A stretch of DNA of 64,000 bases, from NCBI RefSeq assembly GCF_900115155.1, contig NZ_FOVM01000004.1:1-64000 (forward strand), given 5' to 3'. The stretch comes from Mycetocola miduiensis. GTDB lineage: Bacteria > Actinomycetota > Actinomycetes > Actinomycetales > Microbacteriaceae. Positions within the stretch are counted from its first letter, which is position 1, and each line of letters begins with the position of its first letter. The position numbers were made by a program, and so were the translations under genes. Under the pieces are notes generated by a model, which saw only the letters and a program-made list of their open reading frames with translations, had not been told where the DNA came from and searched no databases. This document shows positions 16,213 through 25,142 of the stretch, one piece after another.

Positions 16213-16581
16213 TTAGTCCTCAGCGACGGGCAGGGTGGCGAGCGATTCCCCGTCTCCGATGACCGTGCCGTCGGGCAGCTCGGCGGTGGCGAACTTCTCG
16301 GTGTTGAGTTCGCGGTGCTGGGCGAGGCGCTCGATCAGTTCCGGCTTCCGCCATGACGTCTTCACGTCGTACCCGAGACCTTCGAGTTCGGCGCGCAGCT
16401 CGGCGACGGTGCGCTCGTCGAGACCAACCGTTTCGTCGATGCCGTACCCGTGCTGCACGAGCGCCTGGCGCAGGATGTCGTTGTCACCGAGATCCACCTC
16501 GGCGAACCCGTCGATAAACTCGATACCGGCGAGACCCTTCGACCGGCCGGGGGCGAACGTGGGGTGAGTGATGCGAGCCAT
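16213..16581 (-). CDS. Small structural-region protein with HeH/SAP-like helix pair
   Basis: 122 residues. N-terminal part (about 18-50: GIEFIDGFAEVDLGDND...HGYGIDE) is followed by a helix-extended-loop-helix/SAP-like unit (VAELRAELEGLGYDVKTSWRK split over about 60-90). The gene at 16744 has the same two-part plan, so the two look like paralogues. Role unknown; actinophages often carry such genes between capsid and connectors. Confidence 0.62.
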   Translation of the reverse strand: MARITHPTFAPGRSKGLAGIEFIDGFAEVDLGDNDILRQALVQHGYGIDETVGLDERTVAELRAELEGLGYDVKTSWRKPELIERLAQHRELNTEKFATAELPDGTVIGDGESLATLPVAED

Positions 16582-16612
16582 GACGGCCTCCTTCGTGTTC
16601 GTTTCGTACCCT

Positions 16613-16736
16613 GCGGGGAATCGAACCCCGCCTCGTCTCTCGCACGGAGCCGCGGGCTGTGCGAGTTCTGCAGCGCCACTCTGCTTTGGGGCTTGGGTGC
16701 GGGCCCGGTGATGGTGGAAGACACCACCGGACCCGC
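16613..16736 (-). other. Three consecutive hairpins with a tRNA-like T-arm
   Basis: In the 162-nt gap between two head genes the minus strand forms hairpin A (16699-16736, 12-bp outer stem), a small D-arm-like hairpin (16670-16684), hairpin B (16639-16665, 7-bp stem CTCGCAC/GTGCGAG) and hairpin C (16613-16631), which is GCGGGG-TTCGATT-CCCCGC with an exact tRNA T-loop. A matching acceptor stem is missing, so this is not a normal tRNA. Hairpin A could be an attenuator after the capsid genes. Confidence 0.5.
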
Positions 16737-16743
16737 AGGGGTA

Positions 16744-17154
16744 CTACTTGACGTTGTCGGGCAGATCAGCCTGCAGCTTCGTCGATTCGTCGTTCAGGTC
16801 ACCCTGAATCGCGACGATCGCCGTGCCGTCAGGCTCGGTCACGCCCTTGTACGGCGTGCCTCCGGGCTTGATCGCGTTCCAGACCTCGTCCTTCGACTTG
16901 GCCTTCCCGAGGTCGATCTGCCGCTCGGTCGCATACGCGGTGAGCTGCTTGATCGTCCACTTGTCGGACGGATCTCCGAGCGGGTAGTCGCGCTCGACCT
17001 CGTCGAGCACCTCACCCGCCACGGTGTAGCCCTGACGTTCGAAGTACGCGATCGCGCCCTCGTTGTCAGTGCTCGCCTTGCCGTCGGTGAACTGGACCCC
17101 AACGACGGTGCCGTTGAAGTCCTTCACCGGGGATTCGATGGTGTGCTTAGCCAT
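16744..17154 (-). CDS. Small head-region protein, paralogue of 16213 gene
   Basis: 136 residues. GTVVGVQFTDGKASTDN and AYFERQGYTVAGE mirror the N-terminal plan of the downstream gene, and WTIKQLTAYATERQIDL is a SAP/HeH-like helix pair that could bind DNA. It directly follows the major capsid gene, suggesting high expression; a decoration or DNA-contacting role in the head is possible but untested. Confidence 0.62.
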   Translation of the reverse strand: MAKHTIESPVKDFNGTVVGVQFTDGKASTDNEGAIAYFERQGYTVAGEVLDEVERDYPLGDPSDKWTIKQLTAYATERQIDLGKAKSKDEVWNAIKPGGTPYKGVTEPDGTAIVAIQGDLNDESTKLQADLPDNVK

Positions 17155-17164
17155 GCTGAGCCTC

Positions 17165-18172
17165 CTAGTTCTGCACGCGGATGTTCCGGAGAACAGCCGC
17201 GGCCTTGGTTGCCTTGAGAGCGACGGCGACGGGGCCCATCTCGACCTCGCCCTTCTTCACAGCGCCAGCCGTGGAGAAGTCAGGGAGCCAGGTCTGCACG
17301 ATCTGGCCGCCGATGGTGGACACGCCGTGGAAGCCGTCGAGGCCAACCCGGTAGGCGTACAGGTCGGTGAGACCCGTGGTGGACACCGAGGCGACGGTGC
17401 GGGTGACGATCGGGATGATCGGGTTGTTGGTGCCGGGCTTGTTGCCCGGGTCCATGAACACGATGTTCCCGTACGTCTCGCGCACGATCGGGCGACCGTT
17501 CGAGTCGAGCAGGTCGTCGATCGGGTTCTTCGTGTACATCCCCGCACGGCGGGCTGCAGCGCGAACTCGGGCGAGCGCGCGAGCGTTGCCGAGGATCACG
17601 GTGGGTGCACCGTCGAGGTAGGACAGGAAGTCGTCGATCGCGTCGAGCGCCTTGTGCTCGGCCCGGTTGTCCGTGTCGAAGTCGGTCCAGTCGGTGACTG
17701 CGCCGACGCCGATCTCCGTGGACGAACCGGTGAGGGCCTTGTCGAGGCCGTCGAACCCGTTCGCGTCGACGGCGGTGTCACCGTTGATCACGGCGTCCTG
17801 GAACTTCGTGACCGTGCTTTTCACGGTCTGCGACAGGTTCAGGGCGACGTTCCCCGACGCGGCGGGGCCGATCTTCGCGAGAACGCGGTCGACCTCGAAC
17901 GAACCACCGAGGGGGTGCAGCTCAACGCTGACCTTGACAGTGGTGACGTGCTCGGGCGTGTACTCCGTGTTGTACGCACGGAAAGCAGCGGAGCGCTGCG
18001 TGGCGAATCGACGGTACCCGTAGTCGAGGGTTGCGCCTCCACCGGCCGGGTTCACGACGTCGTCGAAGATCAGGGTGTCGAGGACAGCCGTCTCTTTCCG
18101 GAACTCGTCGATCACTGCGACATCGAGATCCTCGGCCGCGTTGGCTTTGGACTCTTGAAGAGTTACTGGCAT
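17165..18172 (-). CDS. Major capsid protein (HK97 fold)
   Basis: 335 residues with AAGGAG before the ATG. The order scaffold-capsid-connectors, the length and the HK97-like pattern (helical N-arm, TVILGNARALARVRAAAR spine-helix-like region, C-terminal beta strands) support the call. It should assemble the icosahedral shell on the scaffold encoded just upstream. Confidence 0.88.
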   Translation of the reverse strand: MPVTLQESKANAAEDLDVAVIDEFRKETAVLDTLIFDDVVNPAGGGATLDYGYRRFATQRSAAFRAYNTEYTPEHVTTVKVSVELHPLGGSFEVDRVLAKIGPAASGNVALNLSQTVKSTVTKFQDAVINGDTAVDANGFDGLDKALTGSSTEIGVGAVTDWTDFDTDNRAEHKALDAIDDFLSYLDGAPTVILGNARALARVRAAARRAGMYTKNPIDDLLDSNGRPIVRETYGNIVFMDPGNKPGTNNPIIPIVTRTVASVSTTGLTDLYAYRVGLDGFHGVSTIGGQIVQTWLPDFSTAGAVKKGEVEMGPVAVALKATKAAAVLRNIRVQN

Positions 18173-18189
18173 TTCATCTCCTTAGGGAG

Positions 18190-18825
18190 CTAGGCGCTCG
18201 GGGTGAGGCGCGCTTTCACGGCGCCTTCGAGCGTTGGTTTTGATGTGGGTGTGCCGCCCTGGTGTCCGCCGCCACTCCTTGGTGGCAGTACCGGGCCGGC
18301 CTTGAACGCCGAGTTCCTCTCGAGCGCGTCTGTGATCGCCTTTTCGACGGCGGCCTGATCGTTCAGGTCGACGGTGGCGAAAGTCTTGGTGAAGCTGCTG
18401 GAGTCGAGCAGTGCGCCAGCGTTCGCGCCGAGCGTGGGGGCGACAAGGAGGAGCTTGTTCTCCCGTTTGACCTGGTCACGTTCGGCGGCGGCCGCGTCCC
18501 GTTCCTGCTGGGTGGTCTGGTGTTCGCCCTGCAGCTTTTCGAGCGCTTCACGGCGTTCCTTGGCTTCCTGTCGCAGTTCGCGCACGTGGTCGTCGGGGTC
18601 GCCGCGGTGATTCACCGGAGTCGGAGGTGTCGGAGCGGGCGGTGTGGGTGCCGGAGGCGCGGGAGGTGCCGGGGGAGCCGGCGCCGGGGGTGCAGGCGGA
18701 GCGGGCGGTGTGTTTCCGCCTTCTCCGTTGTCGTACCGGATGCCGCGGAGGTCGTGAAGGGTGCGGCCGATGACGGCCATCCCGTCGCGGTCGCGGATGA
18801 CGGGTGGTGCTGTGCGCTTGGACAC
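18190..18825 (-). CDS. Scaffolding protein
   Basis: 211 residues from the GTG at 18825, which has GGAGG 5 nt upstream; long in-frame extensions cross another gene and are rejected. After a short N-terminus there is a Pro/Ala linker of repeated APP units (about residues 35-65), then a charged coiled coil (about 75-115) and a C-terminal capsid-binding-like helix. Coiled-coil scaffolds in front of the capsid gene are standard in siphoviruses. The proline linker is unusually long. Confidence 0.82.
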   Translation of the reverse strand: MSKRTAPPVIRDRDGMAVIGRTLHDLRGIRYDNGEGGNTPPAPPAPPAPAPPAPPAPPAPTPPAPTPPTPVNHRGDPDDHVRELRQEAKERREALEKLQGEHQTTQQERDAAAAERDQVKRENKLLLVAPTLGANAGALLDSSSFTKTFATVDLNDQAAVEKAITDALERNSAFKAGPVLPPRSGGGHQGGTPTSKPTLEGAVKARLTPSA

Positions 18826-18838
18826 GTGAGCCTCCTGC

Positions 18839-18994
18839 TCATTGGTTCTCCACGCCCTGCGCGTAGAAAGAGTGGGGCTTGCCGCCGCCGTGACAGGGAG
18901 GACGACGGCAAGGGGAATGTGGGCGATGGTGGATGGCGCGCTGCAACTCTTCTGTGGTGGCCGCCCGCATACCGGTTGCGTTCTGCCGATCCAT
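18839..18994 (-). CDS. Possible 51-aa His/Cys-rich protein
   Basis: An ATG at 18994 opens a 51-codon frame ending in TGA just ahead of the scaffold ribosome site, in good register with the late operon. The product has several His and two Cys (SPCRRPPCHGGGK). There is no obvious ribosome site, and the start overlaps the putative -10 of the rightward gene at 19004, so it may be chance. Confidence 0.32.
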   Translation of the reverse strand: MDRQNATGMRAATTEELQRAIHHRPHSPCRRPPCHGGGKPHSFYAQGVENQ

Positions 18995-19003
18995 ACCGAG
19001 AGA

Positions 19004-19522
19004 ATGCGAGGGAGTCTCACCTTGTGGAAGGAGTGTGGTCCCGCCATGCATACCGCGGCAGCAGAAACGGCTTCTGCCGCATGGATTCCTGTCGCAGCCG
19101 CCGTGATCGCCGCCATCGCTGCGATTTTCGCGCAACTCGTCACTCGACTCGGTGAGCCTCGACGACTTCGTATGCTGAAGCTCTTGAATGAACTGATCAC
19201 CGGGTATGAGCCGAAAGATGACGGCGAGAAGGAACTGGTCGCGGCGCGGCGAGCTCTGGCACACCGCGCGGCGGCAGCGTTGCTTAGTCCGCCATATTGG
19301 ATACGTGCGCTTGGTCTGTCTCAGTGGGTGATCTTCTTCTTGGCCTCGTGGTTCCTTGGCGCAGCCCTAGCGGCGCTCGATAGCGAACCATTCCCTTCGT
19401 CGTGGGCGATCGCGGCGTTCACGACGGGCGGCGTGTGGGTGCTTGTGTGGGTCGCCCGTTCCTACGCCGAGGAAAAATGGCAGGAGCGTCAGACCCGAAG
19501 CACGCTCGCGGCGGGGCAGTGA
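19004..19522 (+). CDS. Rightward membrane protein in head operon
   Basis: About 172 residues from ATG 19004 (158 from ATG 19046). One membrane segment near the N-terminus (about 25-46), a charged cytoplasmic loop (LNELITGYEPKDDGEKEL), then two more segments (about 110-130 and 137-155) and a polar tail. CATACC at 18992-18997 lies 6 nt before the 19004 ATG, the element's usual leaderless layout, which favours the longer form. It stands alone, antisense to the structural genes, ending 1 nt from the MuF-like gene stop. No family recognised. Confidence 0.65.
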   Translation: MRGSLTLWKECGPAMHTAAAETASAAWIPVAAAVIAAIAAIFAQLVTRLGEPRRLRMLKLLNELITGYEPKDDGEKELVAARRALAHRAAAALLSPPYWIRALGLSQWVIFFLASWFLGAALAALDSEPFPSSWAIAAFTTGGVWVLVWVARSYAEEKWQERQTRSTLAAGQ

Positions 19523-19523
19523 C

Positions 19524-20726
19524 CTAGTTCCCGGCGAAGTGCAGTTGCTCGCGTGCACTGTTGCGCTTCCGACCAGTGGCGGCCAGGTGGTCGCGTAGCT
19601 CCTGCTGCTTGCCCTTCACCTTGTTCAGCTCGCGGCGCCGAGTGACCGGATCACCTGCTACGTCGGCCTTACGTTTCGCTGACCGGATCTGCACCTCAAG
19701 GTCACGCTGGCGCTCGCGCGCTTTGTCGGCTTCCTCGGAGTACTCGAACCCTGCCTGAGGGATCGACAGCCCCGGGAGGTACGCGGTTGCCCTGTGGGAG
19801 CAGTTCGGGTGCCACAGCCCGGCCGAGCGCGCCTCGTCAGTGGTTCCGACGATGGTGACCGGGATCGTTTCGTTCAACGTCGCATGTGGGAGAAGGATCG
19901 TGCCCGTGCTGCCATCCGTGGAGAGGATCTTCCCCACCCACGGTGCGCACTTCGCACACGAGGCGAGTCCGCCCTGAATGGTGACGAGGTTGATGCCTGA
20001 CTGCTGCATCCGCCACACACCGGCGTCGTTGAACGCTCGAGCGACTGACGTGCGGCCGGCCATCTCGGCGTACGTGCCGATGCGCCAGCGCCGGTCTGCC
20101 TTGTCAACGAACCCGGTGATGCCGTCCGCGAGGAAGTTCTGCACCGCCTGGCGTTGAGCGAGCATCTTCGTGGACGTGCCGAGGAGCACATTCGGCGAGG
20201 TGAGCGACACGATGTGCTGGTACGCGTCCTGTGGGAACCGTGTGATGCGCTGGTTCAACGCTTCCAGCCTCGACTGCAGCGACAGCGTCACCTGAGCGAC
20301 CGCCTGTGAGGCTGTGCCGTTCAACGTCGTCGTAGCGGGCAGCCTGCGCGCCAGCGAGAGGCGTGCAGCAGCTTCCGCTTCCCCCTGCTCGGCGGCGACC
20401 CGGATGAGTTCCTCAGCGAGGTTCTCATCACGGAGTCGACCGACGACCTGGATGGCGAGTGCCTGCAGTTCACGGATGCTCTTGGCCCGTTCGCCGGCGA
20501 GTTTCGCGAGTTCCCGGTTCCGTTGGATCGCGTACGCGTACCCCTGAACCCGGTCTTCGGCGGCATCCGCGAGGCGTGCTTGCAACTCGATGTCCCGGTA
20601 TGCGCGCTGGGCGATCTCACGGATGAGTTCGTCCTCGGCGTTCATGTACCGGCCCGCGAGAACCCGACCGAGGTCGTCGATCAGGTCAGGCGTGCTGATG
20701 TCCGGGTCGGGGACGTAGAGCGCCAC
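19524..20726 (-). CDS. MuF-like minor capsid protein
   Basis: 400 residues. Helical N-terminal half, then the phage minor capsid signature: GGLASCAKCAPWVGKIL and LWHPNCSHRATAYLPG, with a CxxC and a late Cys/His that may hold a metal. C-terminus is a charged coil. MuF/SPP1 gp7-like proteins bind the portal and are packed into the head. No toxin domain is fused at the C-terminus, unlike some MuF proteins. Confidence 0.82.
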   Translation of the reverse strand: MALYVPDPDISTPDLIDDLGRVLAGRYMNAEDELIREIAQRAYRDIELQARLADAAEDRVQGYAYAIQRNRELAKLAGERAKSIRELQALAIQVVGRLRDENLAEELIRVAAEQGEAEAAARLSLARRLPATTTLNGTASQAVAQVTLSLQSRLEALNQRITRFPQDAYQHIVSLTSPNVLLGTSTKMLAQRQAVQNFLADGITGFVDKADRRWRIGTYAEMAGRTSVARAFNDAGVWRMQQSGINLVTIQGGLASCAKCAPWVGKILSTDGSTGTILLPHATLNETIPVTIVGTTDEARSAGLWHPNCSHRATAYLPGLSIPQAGFEYSEEADKARERQRDLEVQIRSAKRKADVAGDPVTRRRELNKVKGKQQELRDHLAATGRKRNSAREQLHFAGN

Positions 20727-20760
20727 TTTTCCCCCATTCGGTAGTCACTACGATGAGCAC

Positions 20761-21225
20761 ATGTCTGCATTCGATGTGCTTGTCTTCGTGATTGGAGCTG
20801 CCAGCCTCATCCTCGCTGCGCTGGGGTTCCCGCCGGTGTGGGCTCGTGTCTCCGCGTGGAGTAGTAACAATCGCGCGAAGTGGGTGCGCAAACTCCCGGA
20901 CGCCCCCTCCACCTTTCGGGTGCTTCTTCGTGATGGGGCGCGCTCCATCACGCTCGTGAACCGGTCCACGCATTCGGTGTACGCCCTGACCTACGACGTG
21001 CCGGGGGCAATGCAGCAGGATGTTCTTGCCGAGAAGCTGCGACCGAAGCAATCTGTAGACGTCCCATTGAAAGACAGCCACGTTCGTGTCAACTGGCGCG
21101 TGACATCGCGGGCGGCAACAAACGGTTTGTTTGGAACGAGACCGCTGTATCAGCGGACCATGGGAATCACGATCGCTGGCGACTCGATCAGCTTCGACCC
21201 CGGGTCGGACTGGATCAGCCAGTAA
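20761..21225 (+). CDS. Rightward TM + Ig-like domain protein
   Basis: 154 residues: one N-terminal membrane segment (about 4-26), a basic linker, then a beta-sandwich-like domain with SITLVNRSTHSVYALTYDV and HVRVNWRVTS. The gene at 26263 has the same plan and spacing, so they look related. TACGAT at 20749-20754 lies 6 nt before the ATG (leaderless). It overlaps the portal stop by 11 nt tail-to-tail. Function unknown; a membrane-tethered exclusion or signalling role is conceivable. Confidence 0.68.
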   Translation: MSAFDVLVFVIGAASLILAALGFPPVWARVSAWSSNNRAKWVRKLPDAPSTFRVLLRDGARSITLVNRSTHSVYALTYDVPGAMQQDVLAEKLRPKQSVDVPLKDSHVRVNWRVTSRAATNGLFGTRPLYQRTMGITIAGDSISFDPGSDWISQ

Positions 21226-22744
21226 ATGTCGTCGGGTCCGGGGCAGCTTCCCCCTGCTCCTTCTGCACCCGTTCGATCTCCGCCAGGATCTCCGGCTCGG
21301 TGAGGTTCTCGCCTTCGAGGCGGTACCGCACGCGAGCCTCCGTCGAGATGGAGCGTGCCGCGTCGAGCATCTGCAGCGTGCGAGCGCGCTTCTCCGGGTC
21401 CTCCTGAGACACCTCGGGGAACTCGACCGTGATCGGCTTGTCGTGCCTACCGCCACCCTTGCCGGGGAACAGCAGCCCGTCGAGCTCGAGCGCGACAGAT
21501 GCCTGCTCGCCGATGGCCTGCTTGTCGAACAGCGCCTTCTTGTCACGAGTCCGCTCAGAGCCCTGCGACCGGTCGTCGATCTCCGTGGCGGTGATCGCAC
21601 CGTTCGCGCCGTAGTCGCCCCACGCGGATGGAGAGTAGCCGGCCTTGCGGAGGATTTCACGGTAGATGGCGTACGCGGTGCGTTCGTGCTGCTCAACACG
21701 GATGTCGAACTGGATCTTGTCGAATGAGACCTTCCCGATCTCGCCGGGAGCGTTCAGCTCGACAAAGAACTCCTGCCCTGTGTCGAACGACGCACCAGTG
21801 CCAGGGCCGCCCGCCGTCGCAGCACCCTGAGGGACCAGCACCTTGCCGGCGCCCTGCTTCAGGTCACGCATCCACGAGGACCAGGTCTCGTCGAGCGCGT
21901 CGAACAGCGGGTGCAGCTGGGCGAAGTCGGAGCGGCCCGCGGCAGCGAGTTCGCCCTTCTTCCGCCACGCCATTGTCGGCATGTTCTTGTTGTACGACAC
22001 TGTGAGACGGTCGAGGCCGGTGAGGATGCGTGAATCAGCGTCAACGATCAGTGCGATGTGTTCCGTTTCCGGACGATCCTGCAGTGGTACACGGCGGCCG
22101 ATCTTGTCAGCGGTGCCCTCGTACAGGGCGTGCTCGATCATGCCGCGCTCGTGCCGTTCGAGGTGCCGGAAGTACCGGTTTCCGTCGACGTACTCGGTCC
22201 ACATCGTGGCTGCGAGGAGACGTTTCTTCCGGAACTCCGGGATCACGACATCGACACCGTACGACTCCAGCCACACGTGATCGGCGACGTCCTGGTCCCA
22301 CTCGGAAGCGATGACGGTCGCGCCAAGAGCAGCCTTCAGTTCGCCCATCTCGTTGAACGTGGCGTGTGCCCCGTCGCTGTTCGCGATGAGGTCGAGCCGG
22401 GCCTGCTGCAGTGCGGTGAGGCCTTCGATGCGAACCTCGGGCGGTTCGGAGAACATCAGGTCCGACGAGAGCGTGGCAAGGTCAGCCGGTGCGGGGATGT
22501 GCAGCCGGGTGCGGTTCTGCCCTGCGGGGACCGGGCGGCCCCAGAAGAACCGGGACACCGCACCGACGACGCCACCGTTCCGCTGCCCACGCACCTCGAC
22601 GGGGCGTGTTGCACCGTTCCGCTGGTACACCTTCGTCAGCTTGTCGACGTCGCCGAGGTACCACGCTTCGTTCTCCGCGTATGTGGCGTAAGCGGCAGCC
22701 CATGCGGGTGGTGGCCATGCTGAATTCGGCTCGGGAAGCGCCAT
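21215..22744 (-). CDS. Portal protein
   Basis: 509 residues from ATG 22744 (an earlier start gives 518). Position between terminase and MuF-like protein, size, and SPP1 gp6-like features (DVDKLTKVYQRNG; GLDRLTVSYNKNMPTMAWRK; an acidic end) identify the dodecameric portal through which DNA enters and leaves the head. The C-terminal third is helical, as expected for the crown/stem. Confidence 0.88.
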   Translation of the reverse strand: MALPEPNSAWPPPAWAAAYATYAENEAWYLGDVDKLTKVYQRNGATRPVEVRGQRNGGVVGAVSRFFWGRPVPAGQNRTRLHIPAPADLATLSSDLMFSEPPEVRIEGLTALQQARLDLIANSDGAHATFNEMGELKAALGATVIASEWDQDVADHVWLESYGVDVVIPEFRKKRLLAATMWTEYVDGNRYFRHLERHERGMIEHALYEGTADKIGRRVPLQDRPETEHIALIVDADSRILTGLDRLTVSYNKNMPTMAWRKKGELAAAGRSDFAQLHPLFDALDETWSSWMRDLKQGAGKVLVPQGAATAGGPGTGASFDTGQEFFVELNAPGEIGKVSFDKIQFDIRVEQHERTAYAIYREILRKAGYSPSAWGDYGANGAITATEIDDRSQGSERTRDKKALFDKQAIGEQASVALELDGLLFPGKGGGRHDKPITVEFPEVSQEDPEKRARTLQMLDAARSISTEARVRYRLEGENLTEPEILAEIERVQKEQGEAAPDPTTFTG

Positions 22745-22792
22745 CGTGCACCTCCAAGTAGATAGGTTCAATTGACTGTATGAAAGGCACGA

Positions 22793-23197
22793 ATGAACTT
22801 CTGGTTGACGGCGGCGCAGTACGCAGCCGCGTTGCTACCAATAGCCGCATCGCTGTATGCGGGACTGACACTGCTGGTTCGCAGTCATCAGCTCCGACGC
22901 GAGCGAAGAGTGAGGACCCATATCAAGGAATTCGTGATGACTCGCGACTACTCGTTCGCTGGAGGATACCTGGAGGTGCAGAAGTACGAACGGGAACTGG
23001 ATCTCAAGCTCCAACGGGCCTACGGACTGCCTGAGCCCACGAAAACGCGCATCCTGGATTTCAACGTGCAGAACGAGATGTCTGAGCACCCAATGGCGAA
23101 CTACCAAGTCGTGAATCAGTACATCCTGTTGGGCGCGGCGCTGGTTTTACTGTCGTTATGGCCATTCGCTCAAGCGGCCGCGGTCGTCGCCAACTAA
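22793..23197 (+). CDS. Rightward two-TM membrane protein
   Basis: 134 residues: membrane segments near both ends (about 8-29 and 108-130) with a soluble basic middle (RSHQLRRERRVRTHIKEF; YERELDLKLQRAYGLPEP). TATGAA ends 8 nt before the ATG, so the transcript is probably leaderless. It lies between portal and large terminase, antisense to both neighbours, and overlaps the terminase stop by 4 nt. No family recognised. Confidence 0.65.
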   Translation: MNFWLTAAQYAAALLPIAASLYAGLTLLVRSHQLRRERRVRTHIKEFVMTRDYSFAGGYLEVQKYERELDLKLQRAYGLPEPTKTRILDFNVQNEMSEHPMANYQVVNQYILLGAALVLLSLWPFAQAAAVVAN

Positions 23198-24510
23198 GCA
23201 GCAGCCACGTGAGTCTGGACGTACGGTGACCAGATGTTCTTCGTGGAGTGGGTGATGTACCGGCTGCCGTCGAGGTAGTGGTCGTCTTCCTTGACCACTT
23301 CGTCTTCGCCCTTGGCGGATGCCTTCTCGTTCCAGCGGTATTCCGTCACTTCGGACTGGAATCCTTCGCACCGGTCGGTGACGATCAGCTGGTCACGGTC
23401 GAGCAGGTTGCCGATGGTGGCGATGCCGGCGAGCACACTGTTGTCTGCCGCCCAGGGGGACAGTGACTGACCGCGGAGGTCGTTGTGGAGTTGCTGCCGG
23501 AACGATGCGGCCGCGGGGTCGAGCATGATGAACCGTGGCTGCAACGCTGTCGGATACGGTGTGTGCTCCTGCGGTAGCCATGCCCGGAACCGCTTGGACA
23601 GTTCCGCGTCTGTGAGGCGGACGTTGGATGCCTTGGAGTCGTAACCCCATTCGTCCATCAGCACGAGCCGCGCCTTCGGGTTGCCCCGCGGGTCGTACTC
23701 GTCAGTGATGCCGAGCATGAGCGCAGTGGTGGCGTTCGTGGTTCCGTAGTCCATGCCGATACCGACAATGTCCTGCAGGCGCGGCATGCTGTCGAACGGG
23801 ATCACGTGGCGTTTGTCGTCCCACATTGGGTACACGGCGCCGGCGGCGTTCGTCCACTCACCCTTGATCATCCGGTCGTAGAACACACCGGAGAAGGACG
23901 CTTCCATGTCCGCGATGTACTCGGCCGGCAGGTTCGGGTTGTCCTTCATCGTGAAGTGGAACGACACGAGGTTCTTGGTCGCGCCGGGAACGATCCACTT
24001 CTTCCGAATCCAGTGGTTACGGGATGCCGGGTTCATGGTCGCGAGAAGACGCGCGCCCTCGACTCGGAGTCGGGAGATCAGCATGTTCCAGAACTCTTCC
24101 GGCATCAGCGCAGCCTCGTCGACGTACGCGAGCGCGACAGTCGAACCCTGGATGCGGCCAACGGCTTCTTTGTTGTGTGCGCCGATGACCATGACCTCGC
24201 GGCCGAGAATGCGCGCCGACGCGGCGCCCGGAGTGTAGACGATCTGCGACGAGATCACCGATCCGAAGATCGACGTGTTCTGGAACAGCACGAAGATGTT
24301 TTGGTACACCGTCGTCATCGTTCGCCCCGCGATCACGATGATGCCGGTCCGCGGGGCGGCTCGCACCGCGAGCAGAAACGCCCACAGGCTGATCACCGTC
24401 TTGCCCGACGACACAGCCCCGTACCAAAGCGCGAGCTTGAACTGCAGCGCATCGACCAGGGACAGCATCTGCGCCCGCGACACGAGCCGCTCGAGCGCGT
24501 CAAGCCTCAT
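23194..24510 (-). CDS. terL: Terminase large subunit
   Basis: 438 residues from ATG 24510, which overlaps the small-subunit stop by 11 nt. ATPase domain: Walker A YGAVSSGKT (about residue 30) and Walker B VALAYVDEAA (about 125); C-terminal nuclease domain with acidic clusters (GIGMDYGTTN; MLDP; DDHYLDGSRY). It cuts concatemeric DNA and pumps it into the prohead. A 28-residue in-frame extension at the N-terminus is possible but lacks support. Confidence 0.95.
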   Translation of the reverse strand: MRLDALERLVSRAQMLSLVDALQFKLALWYGAVSSGKTVISLWAFLLAVRAAPRTGIIVIAGRTMTTVYQNIFVLFQNTSIFGSVISSQIVYTPGAASARILGREVMVIGAHNKEAVGRIQGSTVALAYVDEAALMPEEFWNMLISRLRVEGARLLATMNPASRNHWIRKKWIVPGATKNLVSFHFTMKDNPNLPAEYIADMEASFSGVFYDRMIKGEWTNAAGAVYPMWDDKRHVIPFDSMPRLQDIVGIGMDYGTTNATTALMLGITDEYDPRGNPKARLVLMDEWGYDSKASNVRLTDAELSKRFRAWLPQEHTPYPTALQPRFIMLDPAAASFRQQLHNDLRGQSLSPWAADNSVLAGIATIGNLLDRDQLIVTDRCEGFQSEVTEYRWNEKASAKGEDEVVKEDDHYLDGSRYITHSTKNIWSPYVQTHVAAA

Positions 24511-25015
24511 TGGTTGTGGTCTCTTCCCGGTACCGATCAGCCGCGGCAGCGAAGCCCTCCGCGATGGTGTCGAGCACGCCGACAGCCTGCTCAAGACCGT
24601 TGTCGGACTTCTCGACGATCCGAGTCAGCTTGTCGAACGCAATCCCCGCCGTCACGACGATGGAGCGCTTCACCTCAACAGGTGCAGTGTCCAGCAGGTG
24701 CTCGTTGTAGTCGTTCTCCTTACCGCCGAAGTTGTAGACCAGGTACGGGTCGTCAACCTCGTCGAGCATCTTCTCTGCGACGGCGGCCATCTTCTCAGCG
24801 AGTGTGATGCGTGCAGCAGCGAGGTCGACGGTGTGAGCCTTCACGGCTGCCTCAGTAGCGGAGCGGTCGAACTCGATGCCCTCGCCCCTCGCCCAGCGAG
24901 TAATCGTCGCAGGATCAAGGTCCAGACGGCGGGCGATCTCGTTGCGGCTCAGACCGGCGTCGAACAAAGCTCGGGCCTCAGTGCGCGTTTGCTCGTTCAT
25001 TGGTGAACGCGGCAT
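24500..25015 (-). CDS. terS: Terminase small subunit
   Basis: 171 residues with an N-terminal helix-turn-helix (LFDAGLSRNEIARRLDLDPA) for recognising the packaging site, a helical oligomerisation core and an acidic C-terminus. An ATG at 25000 would shorten it by 5 residues. First late gene on the strand, so the packaging site and late promoter probably lie to its right, in 25016-25690. Confidence 0.85.
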   Translation of the reverse strand: MPRSPMNEQTRTEARALFDAGLSRNEIARRLDLDPATITRWARGEGIEFDRSATEAAVKAHTVDLAAARITLAEKMAAVAEKMLDEVDDPYLVYNFGGKENDYNEHLLDTAPVEVKRSIVVTAGIAFDKLTRIVEKSDNGLEQAVGVLDTIAEGFAAAADRYREETTTNEA

Positions 25016-25142
25016 CGGTCATCACCTCGGTTCGCCACCTCTTGTGGCTGCGGGGGAGGCGTTGGCCTCAGGAGTGTCAGGGGCGGGCGGTACGGTTCGA
25101 AAGCTGCCGCGTCTTGCTGTGGCTATACGAAAGGAATAATCC

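Noticed and set aside
16613-16684. A functional tRNA gene
   Set aside because: T-arm is good but the acceptor stem is absent and the anticodon arm has a 13-nt loop.
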